Positions 25,507 to 34,480 of a stretch of 64,000 nucleotides of DNA are shown here, piece after piece. The position numbers were made by a program, and so were the translations under genes. The notes beneath the pieces were generated by a model. That model did no database searches. It saw nothing but the letters and a program-made list of their open reading frames with translations, and was not told where the DNA came from. Every line of letters begins with the position of its first letter. Position 1 is the stretch's first letter. The DNA is taken from assembly GCF_032193765.1 (NCBI RefSeq), contig NZ_JAVBIJ010000001.1, positions 2,418,001 to 2,482,000 on the forward strand. The letters are read 5' to 3'. The stretch comes from Rhodoferax potami (GTDB taxonomy: Bacteria; Pseudomonadota; Gammaproteobacteria; Burkholderiales; Burkholderiaceae_C).

Positions 25507-28500
25507 TTAGCCCCCGATTTCCAACTCGGCTTGCGGCTTGGCGTCGGCCGCTGCGCCACCGGTTTTCACCGCGCCCAAAAACAGGCGCTCGGCAGCCAAC
25601 TTCTTGCCCGCCAGATACTCTTTCACCACCACTGCGCGCTGCAATGCGAGGTTGCGGATGTCGTCTTCATTGGCGCTCAGGTTGGCCAGCAACAGGGACT
25701 CCATGTCGGCCACTGCGATGTCTTTGGTCAGGCCCACCAGGTTGCGGGGCTTGGTGATGTCGGAGCGGCGGTACACCGCGCGCAGCAGCACCGGCATTTC
25801 TTCGGTGCTGTAGCTGGTGACCGTAGCGGCATCTTTGCCCTGCGCACTGGTGGTGCGCCGCTTTTCGGCCAGCAGCAACGCCTTGAGCTTTTCACGCTTG
25901 GCCGCATCGCGCTCGGCTTCCAGGTTGGCGGACCCCACCACCGTGAGCTTGAGGGCCGGCCGGTCTTGCAGGGCCTGCGCCACCTTGTCCAAGCCAGCAC
26001 GGGCCGCATCGCTCAGGCCTGCACTCCCCGGGGCAAACACCACACTGCTGAGCTCTGCGCCACCGCCGCCCCCGAGGGCATTGGCCAGCAAGCTGAAAGG
26101 CGCGGTAATGGCTTTGGTCACCAGGTTGGTAATCACCTGCCAAATCACAGGTCCCACACGGAACTGCGGGTCGTTGAGCGAGCCGCTGATCGGCAGGTCG
26201 AGGTTGATCACGCCATTGCGGTCAGCCAGCAGCGCCACTGCCAGTTTGACCGGCAGGCTGGTGGGCGCACCGTCCACCTTGTCGCCGAAAGACAGCTGGT
26301 TGAGCACCAGTTTGTTGGCAGCGGTGAGCTGCCCATCGGGCTGCACGGTGTAGTGCACATCCACACTCAGCTTGCCGCGCTCGATGCCGTAGCCGGCGTA
26401 TTTGACCGCGTAGGGCGACAGGGGTGAGAGCTCGAGGTCGCGCACCAGACCTTTCACATCCAACGCCAGTGGCTTTGCCAGCGGGTTGAGCTTGCCCAAT
26501 ATCTCCAGAGAGGCCGTGCCCTCTGCGCGGCCGCGCAGCTCGAGGTCGGCCAATTGCACCACGCCACCGGCGGGCTGGTTGGAGAACCGGCTGAGCTTGC
26601 CGGTCAGGTCAGTGAGGTTGGCGGTGTAGTTGGGCTGAATGAAGCGGTCGGAGAACAGCACCCGGCCATTGACCATGCTGATGGGTCCCATCTGGATGAT
26701 GGCGGCAGGGCTCGCAGATGCAGTGCGGGTGGCAGACGCCACTGCTGCAGGTGCTGCGGCACTGGCCGCTGCTGATGTTGCCGTAGCTGTACTTGTTGTT
26801 GCCGGCTTGGCGCCTTCGGCCGCAGGCGGTGCGCTCTGCCCCAGGTCTTGCAGGTTCAAACGGCCCTGCGGGTTCACGATCAGGCGGGCATAAAAGTCAG
26901 ACAGTGCCGCCTCACGCACCTGCACCTGGGTGGCAGTGCCGGGGGCCATATTGAAGTCGATGCCGGGCACATTCAGTGCTTTCCAGCTCAGCAGTTCTTC
27001 GCCCAGGCTCTCTGCGCCTTTGCCGGTCGTGTTGGCCCTGAAGTCTTCCAGCGCGGCGTCGCCTTTCACGCTCACTTGCGGTCCGTTGGCAAGCGCAGCA
27101 AAGCGCACCTGGCCCTTGAAGCTGGTGTCGGCGCGCAGCACGTCTAGGTTCAGGCCGAGGCCGGCATAGCCAAGCAGCGCATGGGCCGGCAGATCGGCAA
27201 TGTCTACCTCACCCTGGGCGACTACCGGGTCCCACATCACATTGCCGGTGTAGCGCAGGCTACCTGCATCGGCCTGGCCGGATTTGAGCTTGGCGGCCAC
27301 TTGCAGCGGCATGGGCTTTTTGCCGTCGGGCTGGATGTTTTTAGCTTGCACTTGCAAGCTACTGAGCTCCAGGCGCACCGGGCGCGCGGGCAGGCGGTCC
27401 GAGAACACCACGTGGCCCTCTTCGAGCTTGAATTCGCCCAGACTCAGCTTCCATGGGGCCGGTGACTTGGCCACCACGGTTTTGGTGTCTGCGGCCTTCG
27501 GGGCTGCAGGTTTGTTGGCAGTGGCATCTGCTACCGGTGCAGCAGCTTCGGTGGGTTTGAGCCAGCTTTCAAACATCCAGCGGCCTTCTGCGTCGCGGCG
27601 CACGCCGGTGCTGGGCTTTTGCAACAGTACTTTGCCCACCGTCGCGCTGCGGGCTTGGGTGTCCACCCGCACATCGCTCACCTCCAACAACTTGAACTGC
27701 GGCATATCGCCTGAGCTGGGGCCGTTGTTGTTGCCATTCACGCGGGGTTCCGCAGCCGGCTTGTCGCCCACCAACGCCACATCGCGCAGGGCCAGCTTTT
27801 GCACGATGGCCGTCTGGCGCTCGCCGTCCCAAGCAAGGTTCACCCGGGTATCCGCCTGCCCGCGCAAGGTTGGCACCAAATAGGGCGACACATAACCCGA
27901 CACCAGCCCCAGCCCGAAGTCCGACACGCTGGCCTCGGCCTTGCCCGCATCGACCGTGCCCTCGCCTTGCAGGCTGAGTTGGGCCACGGGTGCCTTGGCG
28001 CCCGCAGCCAGGCTTTGCAAGCGGGCCTTCAAATCCAGGGTAGCGGCTTCTTTCATGGGCCACTGCAGCTTGGAGACCGTGGCCTGGAAGTCCCGCAGCC
28101 CCAAGCGGGTAGCGGGGGCAGTGACCTGGTCGGTCCAATCTATCGATGCATCTTTCAGGGCCAGCGTATCCAGCTGGAGCGCCCAGGGGGTGGGCGCTGG
28201 CTTTTCAGCATCTTTTGGGGCACTAGCGCTCGCAGGGTCTGCGCGAGCAGCTATCTTTTTAGGAGCACTTGGTTTGGCGGGGCCGGGTGGCAGCAGGTTC
28301 AAGCTGCCATCGGCCGCGCGCACCACATTCAGCACTGGCGCGTTGAGCGTGATGCCCGAGAGCTTCACGCTGCGCTCCAGCGGGCGCACATCGGCCAACC
28401 CCACCTGCAAGCTGTCGGCAGAAAAGAGTGGTTTGCCCTTGGTGTCTTGCACCGCCAAGCGGCTCACAGTGACCCTGCCCGACAAGGTCACCGCCGTTTG

Positions 28501-29301
28501 CGGGCTCTGCACAAAGCCCAGTTGGATGTCGGCATCCACCACTGCGCTTTGGGGTTTGACCGGCAAGTTGGCGGGCAGGTAGGGCAAATAAGGCGCCAAG
28601 TCCAGCTGGCGGATGGTGAGTGCGGCATCGCCCTTGCGGCTTTGGGCAAACGGCGTGCCTTCGGCTTCGGAGTCAAAGCGGCTGCCATTGAGCACAAAGG
28701 CCAGGCGGGGCGCGACCAGCACATCGCGCTTGGAGTCGAAGCTGCTCAAAAACGGTAGGCTGATCTGCAAGTCCCGCAGGGTGTGCTGGCGCTCTGCGCC
28801 ACCGGCGCGGTCGGCGTAATCCACACTGCCCTGGCTCAGGGTGAGGTTGTAGACCGCAAATTTGGGAGTGGGGCCGGCGGGGGTGTCGTCGGGCTTGTTC
28901 AGTCGCTCGAGGATGTCGTCAATGTCGTAGCGGCCGTCGCCCAAGTGGGTGAGCTGCACTTTGGGCGCATCTACCGTGACTGCATCAATCACCGGCGCCA
29001 GCCGGAACAGGGACTGCGCCTCTGCATCCACATACACCCGGTCCAGCGAGAACTGCACGCCCTTGCCGTCCGCGGTGGCCACCGCAAGATCGCGCACCGT
29101 GAGCTCCAGCGACCAGGGTGAAAACGCAATGCTCCCGACAGTGACCTGCCGGCCCAGCAGCTCGCCCAAGCGGCTTTGGGCCTGGCTTTTGGCCAGTGCC
29201 GGAACCGCTGCCCAGGCCAACGCCCACAGGGCCAGCAAAGCACCGAGCCCCCACGCCAAACGGCGAAACCAGGGGGAAGAAACAAGAGCGCGTGGAGTCA
29301 T
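25507..29301 (-). CDS. Large DUF748 (AsmA-like) envelope protein
   Basis: This is a 1264-aa protein with one N-terminal membrane helix (LAWGLGALLALWALAWAAVP) and then a long repetitive beta-rich periplasmic region of the DUF748/AsmA class, which is related to bridge-like lipid transporters of the envelope. The C-terminal about 170 residues carry an OmpA-like region (FAPGSAGLSDAARAGLDKVA). Low-complexity Ala/Pro/Thr linkers occur near residues 345-375 and 595-625 and an Ala/Ser/Thr linker further on. The first linker is partly encoded by a dispersed palindromic repeat (28217-28267). I use ATG at 29301 (MTPRALV); an upstream start at 29343 is possible. Confidence 0.85.
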   Translation of the reverse strand: MTPRALVSSPWFRRLAWGLGALLALWALAWAAVPALAKSQAQSRLGELLGRQVTVGSIAFSPWSLELTVRDLAVATADGKGVQFSLDRVYVDAEAQSLFRLAPVIDAVTVDAPKVQLTHLGDGRYDIDDILERLNKPDDTPAGPTPKFAVYNLTLSQGSVDYADRAGGAERQHTLRDLQISLPFLSSFDSKRDVLVAPRLAFVLNGSRFDSEAEGTPFAQSRKGDAALTIRQLDLAPYLPYLPANLPVKPQSAVVDADIQLGFVQSPQTAVTLSGRVTVSRLAVQDTKGKPLFSADSLQVGLADVRPLERSVKLSGITLNAPVLNVVRAADGSLNLLPPGPAKPSAPKKIAARADPASASAPKDAEKPAPTPWALQLDTLALKDASIDWTDQVTAPATRLGLRDFQATVSKLQWPMKEAATLDLKARLQSLAAGAKAPVAQLSLQGEGTVDAGKAEASVSDFGLGLVSGYVSPYLVPTLRGQADTRVNLAWDGERQTAIVQKLALRDVALVGDKPAAEPRVNGNNNGPSSGDMPQFKLLEVSDVRVDTQARSATVGKVLLQKPSTGVRRDAEGRWMFESWLKPTEAAAPVADATANKPAAPKAADTKTVVAKSPAPWKLSLGEFKLEEGHVVFSDRLPARPVRLELSSLQVQAKNIQPDGKKPMPLQVAAKLKSGQADAGSLRYTGNVMWDPVVAQGEVDIADLPAHALLGYAGLGLNLDVLRADTSFKGQVRFAALANGPQVSVKGDAALEDFRANTTGKGAESLGEELLSWKALNVPGIDFNMAPGTATQVQVREAALSDFYARLIVNPQGRLNLQDLGQSAPPAAEGAKPATTSTATATSAAASAAAPAAVASATRTASASPAAIIQMGPISMVNGRVLFSDRFIQPNYTANLTDLTGKLSRFSNQPAGGVVQLADLELRGRAEGTASLEILGKLNPLAKPLALDVKGLVRDLELSPLSPYAVKYAGYGIERGKLSVDVHYTVQPDGQLTAANKLVLNQLSFGDKVDGAPTSLPVKLAVALLADRNGVINLDLPISGSLNDPQFRVGPVIWQVITNLVTKAITAPFSLLANALGGGGGAELSSVVFAPGSAGLSDAARAGLDKVAQALQDRPALKLTVVGSANLEAERDAAKREKLKALLLAEKRRTTSAQGKDAATVTSYSTEEMPVLLRAVYRRSDITKPRNLVGLTKDIAVADMESLLLANLSANEDDIRNLALQRAVVVKEYLAGKKLAAERLFLGAVKTGGAAADAKPQAELEIGG
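28217..28267 (+). repeat. Dispersed palindromic repeat inside the DUF748 gene
   Basis: This copy matches the intergenic copy at 19086-19139 without gaps over 45 bases (CTAGCGCTC, variable loop, TGCGCGAGCAGCTATC, then AGGAGCA). It is translated in frame, on the opposite strand, as a lysine/alanine-rich linker of about 17 residues. Confidence 0.65.
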
Positions 29302-29444
29302 GACAAGAATTCGTGGAGTAGCGTGCCCCTTGATGGTACCCAAGCAAGAGATTCACGGCAGCCATGGCAGCCTCTGTTGACTTGCATCAACCCCTATGGC
29401 GCGCCGGCATGGGAAGCTCTGGCAAAAGACCCGAGGAGACACCC

Positions 29445-30029
29445 GTGAAACAAAGCAGCCTGCAAATCATCAGGGACGAGCATGCCGCGCTCAAGGCCAT
29501 GCTGCAGTCACTCACCATGATGCTGGACCGTGGCCCCGGCGACGAGGCCGAGTCGTTTTTTGATGTCGTGCGCGCCATGCTGTTTTATATCGATGAGTTC
29601 CCTGAAAAACTGCACCACCCCAAGGAGTCCAACCTGCTGTTTCCCCGGGTGGCAAGGGTCGCACCGCAGGTGATGGACGCCATCATCCAACTCGAGGCCG
29701 ACCACGCCCAAAGCGAAACGGCGGTGCGCGACCTGCAGCACCTGCTCCTGGGCTGGGAGCTGATTGGCGAGAGCCGGCGCGCCGCCTTTGACACCGCAGT
29801 GCGCCGCTATGTGCAGTCTTACCTAGCCCACATGCAGCTGGAAGAAACCGCCATCCTGCCAGTGGCCCAGACCGCCCTCTCCAACCAGGACTGGGCCGAG
29901 CTGGACGCAGCCTTCGAGGCTAACCGCGACCCGCTGGCCACCAAGGGCCGGCGCGATCCGGTGTACGACCGGCTGTTCACCCGAATCGTGATGCGAGCGC
30001 CCGCGCCGATCGGCGTCGGCGAGGCTTAG
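29445..30029 (+). CDS. Hemerythrin-like domain protein
   Basis: This is a 194-aa four-helix-bundle protein of the hemerythrin HHE cation-binding type. Metal-ligand candidates are in IIRDEHAALKAML, FPEKLHHPKESNLLFP, LEADHAQSETAV and YLAHMQLEETAILP. I choose the GTG at 29445 because GAGGAG lies six bases before it; an earlier open stretch has no ribosome site. Proteins of this type are linked to oxygen or nitric oxide sensing or to di-iron repair. The neighbours do not narrow the role. Confidence 0.87.
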   Translation: MKQSSLQIIRDEHAALKAMLQSLTMMLDRGPGDEAESFFDVVRAMLFYIDEFPEKLHHPKESNLLFPRVARVAPQVMDAIIQLEADHAQSETAVRDLQHLLLGWELIGESRRAAFDTAVRRYVQSYLAHMQLEETAILPVAQTALSNQDWAELDAAFEANRDPLATKGRRDPVYDRLFTRIVMRAPAPIGVGEA

Positions 30030-30043
30030 GCGAGGCGTAAGCG

Positions 30044-31426
30044 CTACCGCAGTAGCTTCAGCGCCAGCACCTGCTGCGCCACGCAGCGACCCTGCACTTT
30101 GCCACCTTCGATGCCGCTTCGGAAATGGATACCTGCATACAGGCGGGACAGGGCTGCCTCGTTGGCAGCCGCCTGGAAGCTGGCGAAGGTGCGCGGGCCC
30201 CAGCCCCTGTCGTTGTGGGTGTTGTCGGTGAAGGGCTGGCCCGCACCAAACACCTTGTCCAGCACCGCCGCTGCAGCGCTGGACTGCACCGAGTGGCCCG
30301 ATGGATATTCGGGGAAGGGCGGCGTGTGCATCAAGCCCGGCACCCAGTTGCTGTCCAGCACCAGCTGCACATAGGTCACCGGCCGCAGCAGGTTCACGGT
30401 GTATTTGGTTTTCCACCCCGCAATGAAGGCATCTGCCATCGCTAGGTTCAGCTGCACATAAGTCTGCGCAGCCAGTGCCAGGTTGCCTTGGCGCTGCTGC
30501 AGCAGGTCGCCCGCAATGAAGGCCCAGTGGCCTGCGGGGGTGGGGGTTTTGAGCGGGTCGTCCGCCCAGTACAGGGCCACCTGGCGCTGCGCCTGGGTGG
30601 CCTGGTTGCTGATGCGGTAAACCTCTTCCGCCTCCTTGTAAAACGCCGAGCCCGGCACCTCGGAGTAGGCCGGAATCGGCGGCGCCGGGCAGGTGGTGGC
30701 GCTGGGCAGTGCAAACGGCCGCACATCGCCCCACCACGGCAACAGGGGCGGAGCAAATGCAGGTGGTGTGGCACTCCAGGTGCCTTCGCCGCTGGGCGGC
30801 ACATAGTTGAGCTGATGGCGGCGCAAGGGGCCCCAGGCCTCGTGCCCGCCATCGGTGCGCGCCCAGGTCATGATTGCCATGGCCATGAGCTTGCCGAAAG
30901 TCTCCGAGCGGTTGGTGATCTCGGGGGTCACGCGGGACGGGTCAAAGTCCCGCGCCAGCTTGAGCGGCAGGCTGCGCTCCAGCAGGTCGATCCGGGCTTT
31001 GTTTTCAGCACTCGCGTTGGGAAACATCATGCGCGTCATGGTGGCCAGCGCCGCATTGGCCACGGTAGGCCAGTGCAAGACCTCGTCCGGCTGTGCCCAT
31101 GGCAGCGATTGCAGCTCGTTGAGCTGCCCCGCTAGGCTGCGGTGCTGCGGCATACCGGGCACCACCGACTCGTACAGGGTCAAGCCCAAATAGGCCAAAG
31201 CCCGCGACGCCACCGGCGGGCTGAAACCCGGTGTCTGCTGCGTTAACTGCAATGCAAGGCTGAACCATTCGGTTGCCACTTGTGCGCTGTAGCTCGCTGC
31301 CGGTTGCTGCACCGGTGCAGGCGACGTCACTTGTGCCTGCCCTTGTACCTGGCCCTGTGCTGCCAGCGGCACCGCAGCCCACGCGATGCAGACGGCAGCT
31401 ACCCAGCGAATCCAGAGGGTTTTCAT
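30044..31426 (-). CDS. Vanadium-dependent haloperoxidase-like protein (PAP2 superfamily), exported
   Basis: This is a 460-aa secreted enzyme. The signal peptide ends near AAQGQ. Vanadate-binding motifs are in the expected order: WKTKYTVNLLRPVTY (Lys and Arg), EYPSGHSVQSSAAAAVLD (PSGH) and LSRLYAGIHFRSGIEGGK (Arg-x5-His, as in SRxYAGIHF). Such enzymes oxidise halides with peroxide, or act as phosphatases when diverged. ATG at 31426 overlaps the stop of the CRTAC1-like gene (ATGA), so the two are co-translated and probably act together outside the cytoplasm. Halide preference is unknown. Confidence 0.85.
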   Translation of the reverse strand: MKTLWIRWVAAVCIAWAAVPLAAQGQVQGQAQVTSPAPVQQPAASYSAQVATEWFSLALQLTQQTPGFSPPVASRALAYLGLTLYESVVPGMPQHRSLAGQLNELQSLPWAQPDEVLHWPTVANAALATMTRMMFPNASAENKARIDLLERSLPLKLARDFDPSRVTPEITNRSETFGKLMAMAIMTWARTDGGHEAWGPLRRHQLNYVPPSGEGTWSATPPAFAPPLLPWWGDVRPFALPSATTCPAPPIPAYSEVPGSAFYKEAEEVYRISNQATQAQRQVALYWADDPLKTPTPAGHWAFIAGDLLQQRQGNLALAAQTYVQLNLAMADAFIAGWKTKYTVNLLRPVTYVQLVLDSNWVPGLMHTPPFPEYPSGHSVQSSAAAAVLDKVFGAGQPFTDNTHNDRGWGPRTFASFQAAANEAALSRLYAGIHFRSGIEGGKVQGRCVAQQVLALKLLR

Positions 31427-33063
31427 GGCTGTCCTGCCGGGCGCAAGCCCGCCTCGCTGAATTGGTAAAAGGCATTCGTGTCTGCACTGGCCCACTCGCT
31501 CCATGCGCCGTGCGGCCACTGCACCCGGACCTGCACGCGGGTGGCATCACCCACACCGAAATGCATCCACCCGAGGTGGCCGCTGGCATGGCCACCGCCC
31601 ACCGTTAACTCTTGCCGGATCACGCGGGCCGCATCGCCCTCGCCCCAGCGCAGTTCCACCCAAGCGCCCACCGCATCGCGGTTGCCTGCAGCTTGGCGCA
31701 GGCGCAGCTGCAGCCAGTGGCCCGCAACAGCAGAGCTACCTGCTGTGGCAGCAGGCAACTGGCGCCAGACCTGGGCCTTGTCCCAGCGGTTGACCACCAG
31801 CACGTCGAGCAAACCATCGCCATTCAAATCCACCACCATGCCGCCGCGGCCCCGCTTGAAGCTGGCAAGACCCGCTTGGCTACCCACCTCAGTAAAGTTG
31901 CCATCGGCCTTTTGCAACAGCAGGTTGTTGGGGTCCAGGGTGGCGAAGTCGGGCATGGTGGAGACATTGCCCTTGACGATGAACAAGTCCGCCAAGCCAT
32001 CGTTGTTCAGGTCGGCAAACTGGGCGTGCCACGCAGTGCTGGGGTGCACATCGCCGCCCACATAGGGGCGGTGGGCAGTGACGCCGCGCTTGTAAGCCAT
32101 GTCGGTGTAGCGGGGCTGTTGCGCGCCGGCCTCCAGGGTTTGCAGCTTGTTGTCAGACATGCTGGTCAAAAACACCTCGGGGTAGCCATCACCCGTCAGG
32201 TCGTGGCTGGCGATGCCCATGCCCCAGATCTGCAGCGGCTTCCAGCCCTGGGCCACGGTGTACAGCGCGGGTGCCTGGCCCGGCGGCAGTTGCCACAGCT
32301 GCTCTTCCCCACCTTTGTAGTACTCGCGGTCGTTGCTCACCCGCAGCGCGGCGGCGCCTGAGCGGTTCCAGTCCGAAAACAACATCGACAAGGCGCAGTG
32401 CCCCGGTTGCAGTGGCTGCGGCGCCCCATAGCCGCCTCCCTCGCGGGGGCGCAGCAACAGGCCCGGCGTACAACTACCCCAGGGAAAGTCGGGTTTGCTG
32501 CGGTCGGTGTAGGTGCCGAATGCCAGTGTGGGCCAGCGTTGCCCCGCCTCCCATGTAGCGCTGAACGCGGTGTGCCAGCCGTTGCCGGTGCGAATGCTCC
32601 AGGCCTCGTTGGCGCGCTCAAACTTGCACTGACCCAGCCCTTTGTAGACCTGCACCTCGCCCACGCGCAGCACCACCAGGTCAGTTTGGCCATCGCCATC
32701 CACATCGAGGGGGTAGGCACCCACGGCATTGGTCAGCTCCAAGCCCGAGCGGTCTTCTTGCAGCTTGAGTGCACCGCCCCGCGCGCTGCGGTTGCGGTAA
32801 AACTTGGCTTTGTTGACCCCGGCGGTCACATACACCTCGGGCAGTCCATCTCCATCGCAATCGAAGGTGGCCACACCGCCACCCACCATGTATTCGCCCT
32901 CGCCTTCAAAGCGGCTTTGCAGGCCGGCGGTGTCGGTCTCTTCCTGAAAGCGGGGCGTGGATGGCAGCATACCGAACACAGGCACCTGAGCCCAAGCGGC
33001 CGCGCCACACAAGAGCGCCAGCCCCAGGCTCGAGCCGGGCAAAAACGGGAGGGAAAGTCGCAC
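31423..33063 (-). CDS. Exported FG-GAP/CRTAC1-type beta-propeller protein with ASPIC/UnbV domain
   Basis: This is a 546-aa secreted protein with a signal peptide (cleavage near AWA, residue 25) and repeated calcium-binding DxDxDG motifs of FG-GAP propeller blades (FDCDGDGLPEVYV, LDVDGDGQTDLVVL, DLNNDGLADLFIV, DLNGDGLLDVLVV). A C-terminal ASPIC/UnbV domain (ELRWGEGDAARVIRQELTVG) follows. It lies upstream of, and is coupled to, a vanadium haloperoxidase gene, suggesting the two proteins form a pair outside the cell. Confidence 0.85.
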   Translation of the reverse strand: MRLSLPFLPGSSLGLALLCGAAAWAQVPVFGMLPSTPRFQEETDTAGLQSRFEGEGEYMVGGGVATFDCDGDGLPEVYVTAGVNKAKFYRNRSARGGALKLQEDRSGLELTNAVGAYPLDVDGDGQTDLVVLRVGEVQVYKGLGQCKFERANEAWSIRTGNGWHTAFSATWEAGQRWPTLAFGTYTDRSKPDFPWGSCTPGLLLRPREGGGYGAPQPLQPGHCALSMLFSDWNRSGAAALRVSNDREYYKGGEEQLWQLPPGQAPALYTVAQGWKPLQIWGMGIASHDLTGDGYPEVFLTSMSDNKLQTLEAGAQQPRYTDMAYKRGVTAHRPYVGGDVHPSTAWHAQFADLNNDGLADLFIVKGNVSTMPDFATLDPNNLLLQKADGNFTEVGSQAGLASFKRGRGGMVVDLNGDGLLDVLVVNRWDKAQVWRQLPAATAGSSAVAGHWLQLRLRQAAGNRDAVGAWVELRWGEGDAARVIRQELTVGGGHASGHLGWMHFGVGDATRVQVRVQWPHGAWSEWASADTNAFYQFSEAGLRPAGQP

Positions 33064-33171
33064 GCCGCAAACCTTTACGAAGTATGAATAGTCGACCCAA
33101 TCTTATTAAGTTCGATCAATAAACTATGTCGGGTTTATCCCTATTCGCGGAAAGAACGAAGTCTCAAACAA

Positions 33172-33192
33172 TTAGTTTGTCGCTCTTACTAA
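33172..33192 (+). promoter_or_regulatory. Predicted XylR (ROK) operator upstream of xylF
   Basis: TTAGTTTGT (33172-33180), a short spacer and TTACTAA (33186-33192) match the two half-sites TTAGTTTGT and ACAAACTAA of known ROK-type XylR operators, the right half imperfectly. It lies about 90 bp before xylF, in A/T-rich DNA. A weaker similar pattern occurs at 33105-33125. Confidence 0.55.
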
Positions 33193-33283
33193 ATGCCGGT
33201 TTCGCATTTAAATCGGTGCGATGACTCGGCAGAGTCCTTCCAAAACCAAAGGTCTGGGACAGACCCAATCACTGGAGACAACG

Positions 33284-34303
33284 ATGAAATTGAAGACAAC
33301 ACTGACCGCACTCGCCCTGAGCTTGGGCGCCGCGGGTGCTTTTGCCCAAGTGGTGGGCGTGAGCTGGTCCAACTTCCAGGAAGAGCGCTGGAAGACGGAC
33401 GAAGCCGCGATCAAAGCCCAGCTCACCAAAGACGGTGCTAGCTACATCAGCGCGGATGCCGGTGGCTCCCCCGAGAAGCAATTGGCCGACATCGACAGTC
33501 TGATTGCCAAGGGCGCCAAGGCCCTGATCATTCTGGCGATGGACAAAGACGCCATCCTGCCCGCCATCAACAAAGCGGCCCAGCAAAAGATCCCCGTGGT
33601 GGCCTATGACCGCCTGATTGAAGCGCCCGGCGTGTTCTACATCACCTTCGACAACGTGGAAGTGGGCCGCATGCAAGCCCGCGCCATTCTGGAAGCCAAG
33701 CCCAAGGGCAACTACGTGATGATCAAGGGCTCGCCGACCGACCCCAACGCCAACTTCTTGCGCGGTGGCCAGCAAGAAATCATTGATGCTGCGGTGAAGA
33801 AGGGCGATATCAAGATCGTGGGCGAGGAATACACCGACGGCTGGAAGCCCGAAGTTGCCCAGAAAAACATGGAGCAAATCATCACCAAAACCGGCGGCAA
33901 GATCGACGCCGTGGTGGCCTCTAACGACGGCACCGCCGGCGGTGTAGTGGCGGCCTTGACGGCCAAGGGCATTAAGGGCATTCCGGTGTCCGGCCAGGAT
34001 GGTGACCACGCCGCGCTGAACCGCGTGGCTCTGGGCAGCCAGACCGTATCGGTCTGGAAAGACGCCCGCGACCTGGGCCGTGACGCTGCCGCAGCTGCGG
34101 TGGTGTTGGCCAAGGGCCAGAAGGTGGCAGCCGCCCAAACCTGGAGCGGTGGCGAGAAGAAAGTGGCCCTGCAGGCCCAGTTCTTGAAGCCCGTGCCGAT
34201 TACCGCCAAGAACCTCGATGTAGTGGTGAAAGCCGGCTGGATCAAGAAGGACGACCTGTGCAAGGGCGTAGACGCAGCCAAGGCTCCCGCAGCTTGTAAA
34301 TAG
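33284..34303 (+). CDS. xylF: Xylose ABC transporter substrate-binding protein
   Basis: This is the periplasmic D-xylose binding protein (339 aa). The signal peptide ends after AFA (about residue 21). The mature part begins [20 protein letters not shown], a XylF hallmark, and includes the ligand-binding [20 protein letters not shown] and [24 protein letters not shown] precedes the ATG. It is the first gene of a xylFHG-xylR-xylB-xylA cluster. A repeat-rich spacer with a terminator-like hairpin follows it, which would give more XylF than permease. Confidence 0.94.
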   Translation: MKLKTTLTALALSLGAAGAFAQVVGVSWSNFQEERWKTDEAAIKAQLTKDGASYISADAGGSPEKQLADIDSLIAKGAKALIILAMDKDAILPAINKAAQQKIPVVAYDRLIEAPGVFYITFDNVEVGRMQARAILEAKPKGNYVMIKGSPTDPNANFLRGGQQEIIDAAVKKGDIKIVGEEYTDGWKPEVAQKNMEQIITKTGGKIDAVVASNDGTAGGVVAALTAKGIKGIPVSGQDGDHAALNRVALGSQTVSVWKDARDLGRDAAAAAVVLAKGQKVAAAQTWSGGEKKVALQAQFLKPVPITAKNLDVVVKAGWIKKDDLCKGVDAAKAPAACK

Positions 34304-34307
34304 TAGG

Positions 34308-34374
34308 CACCCCCTGAGCCGCTACGCAGCTCCCCCCTCAAGGGGGGCGCGCCCAGCGGCCTGCCTTAGCCAGT
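34308..34374. repeat. GC-rich dispersed intergenic repeat of Comamonadaceae type
   Basis: The stretch starting CACCCCCTGAGCCGCTACGC contains nested stems: CCCCCC-TCAA-GGGGGG (34332-34337 with 34342-34347) within CCGCT/AGCGG arms. Similar elements are common in intergenic DNA of Comamonadaceae genomes as I recall; I cannot search to confirm. Confidence 0.45.
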
Positions 34375-34427
34375 TCCGCGGACGCCCTGGTAGCGCTACC
34401 TTGGCGCGCGGAGTTGACTTGCCCCCC

Positions 34428-34460
34428 AACCGCGGGTTGGTAGCAGCCTGCGGTTTTTTT
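34428..34460 (+). terminator. Terminator-like hairpin between xylF and xylH (probable partial terminator)
   Basis: AACCGC (34428-34433) pairs with GCGGTT (34450-34455) across a 16-base loop that can extend the stem, followed by seven T. Because xylH to xylA follow on the same strand, it probably attenuates rather than stops transcription. Confidence 0.6.
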
Positions 34461-34480
34461 ATGTCTGGCGGAGAAGCGTT

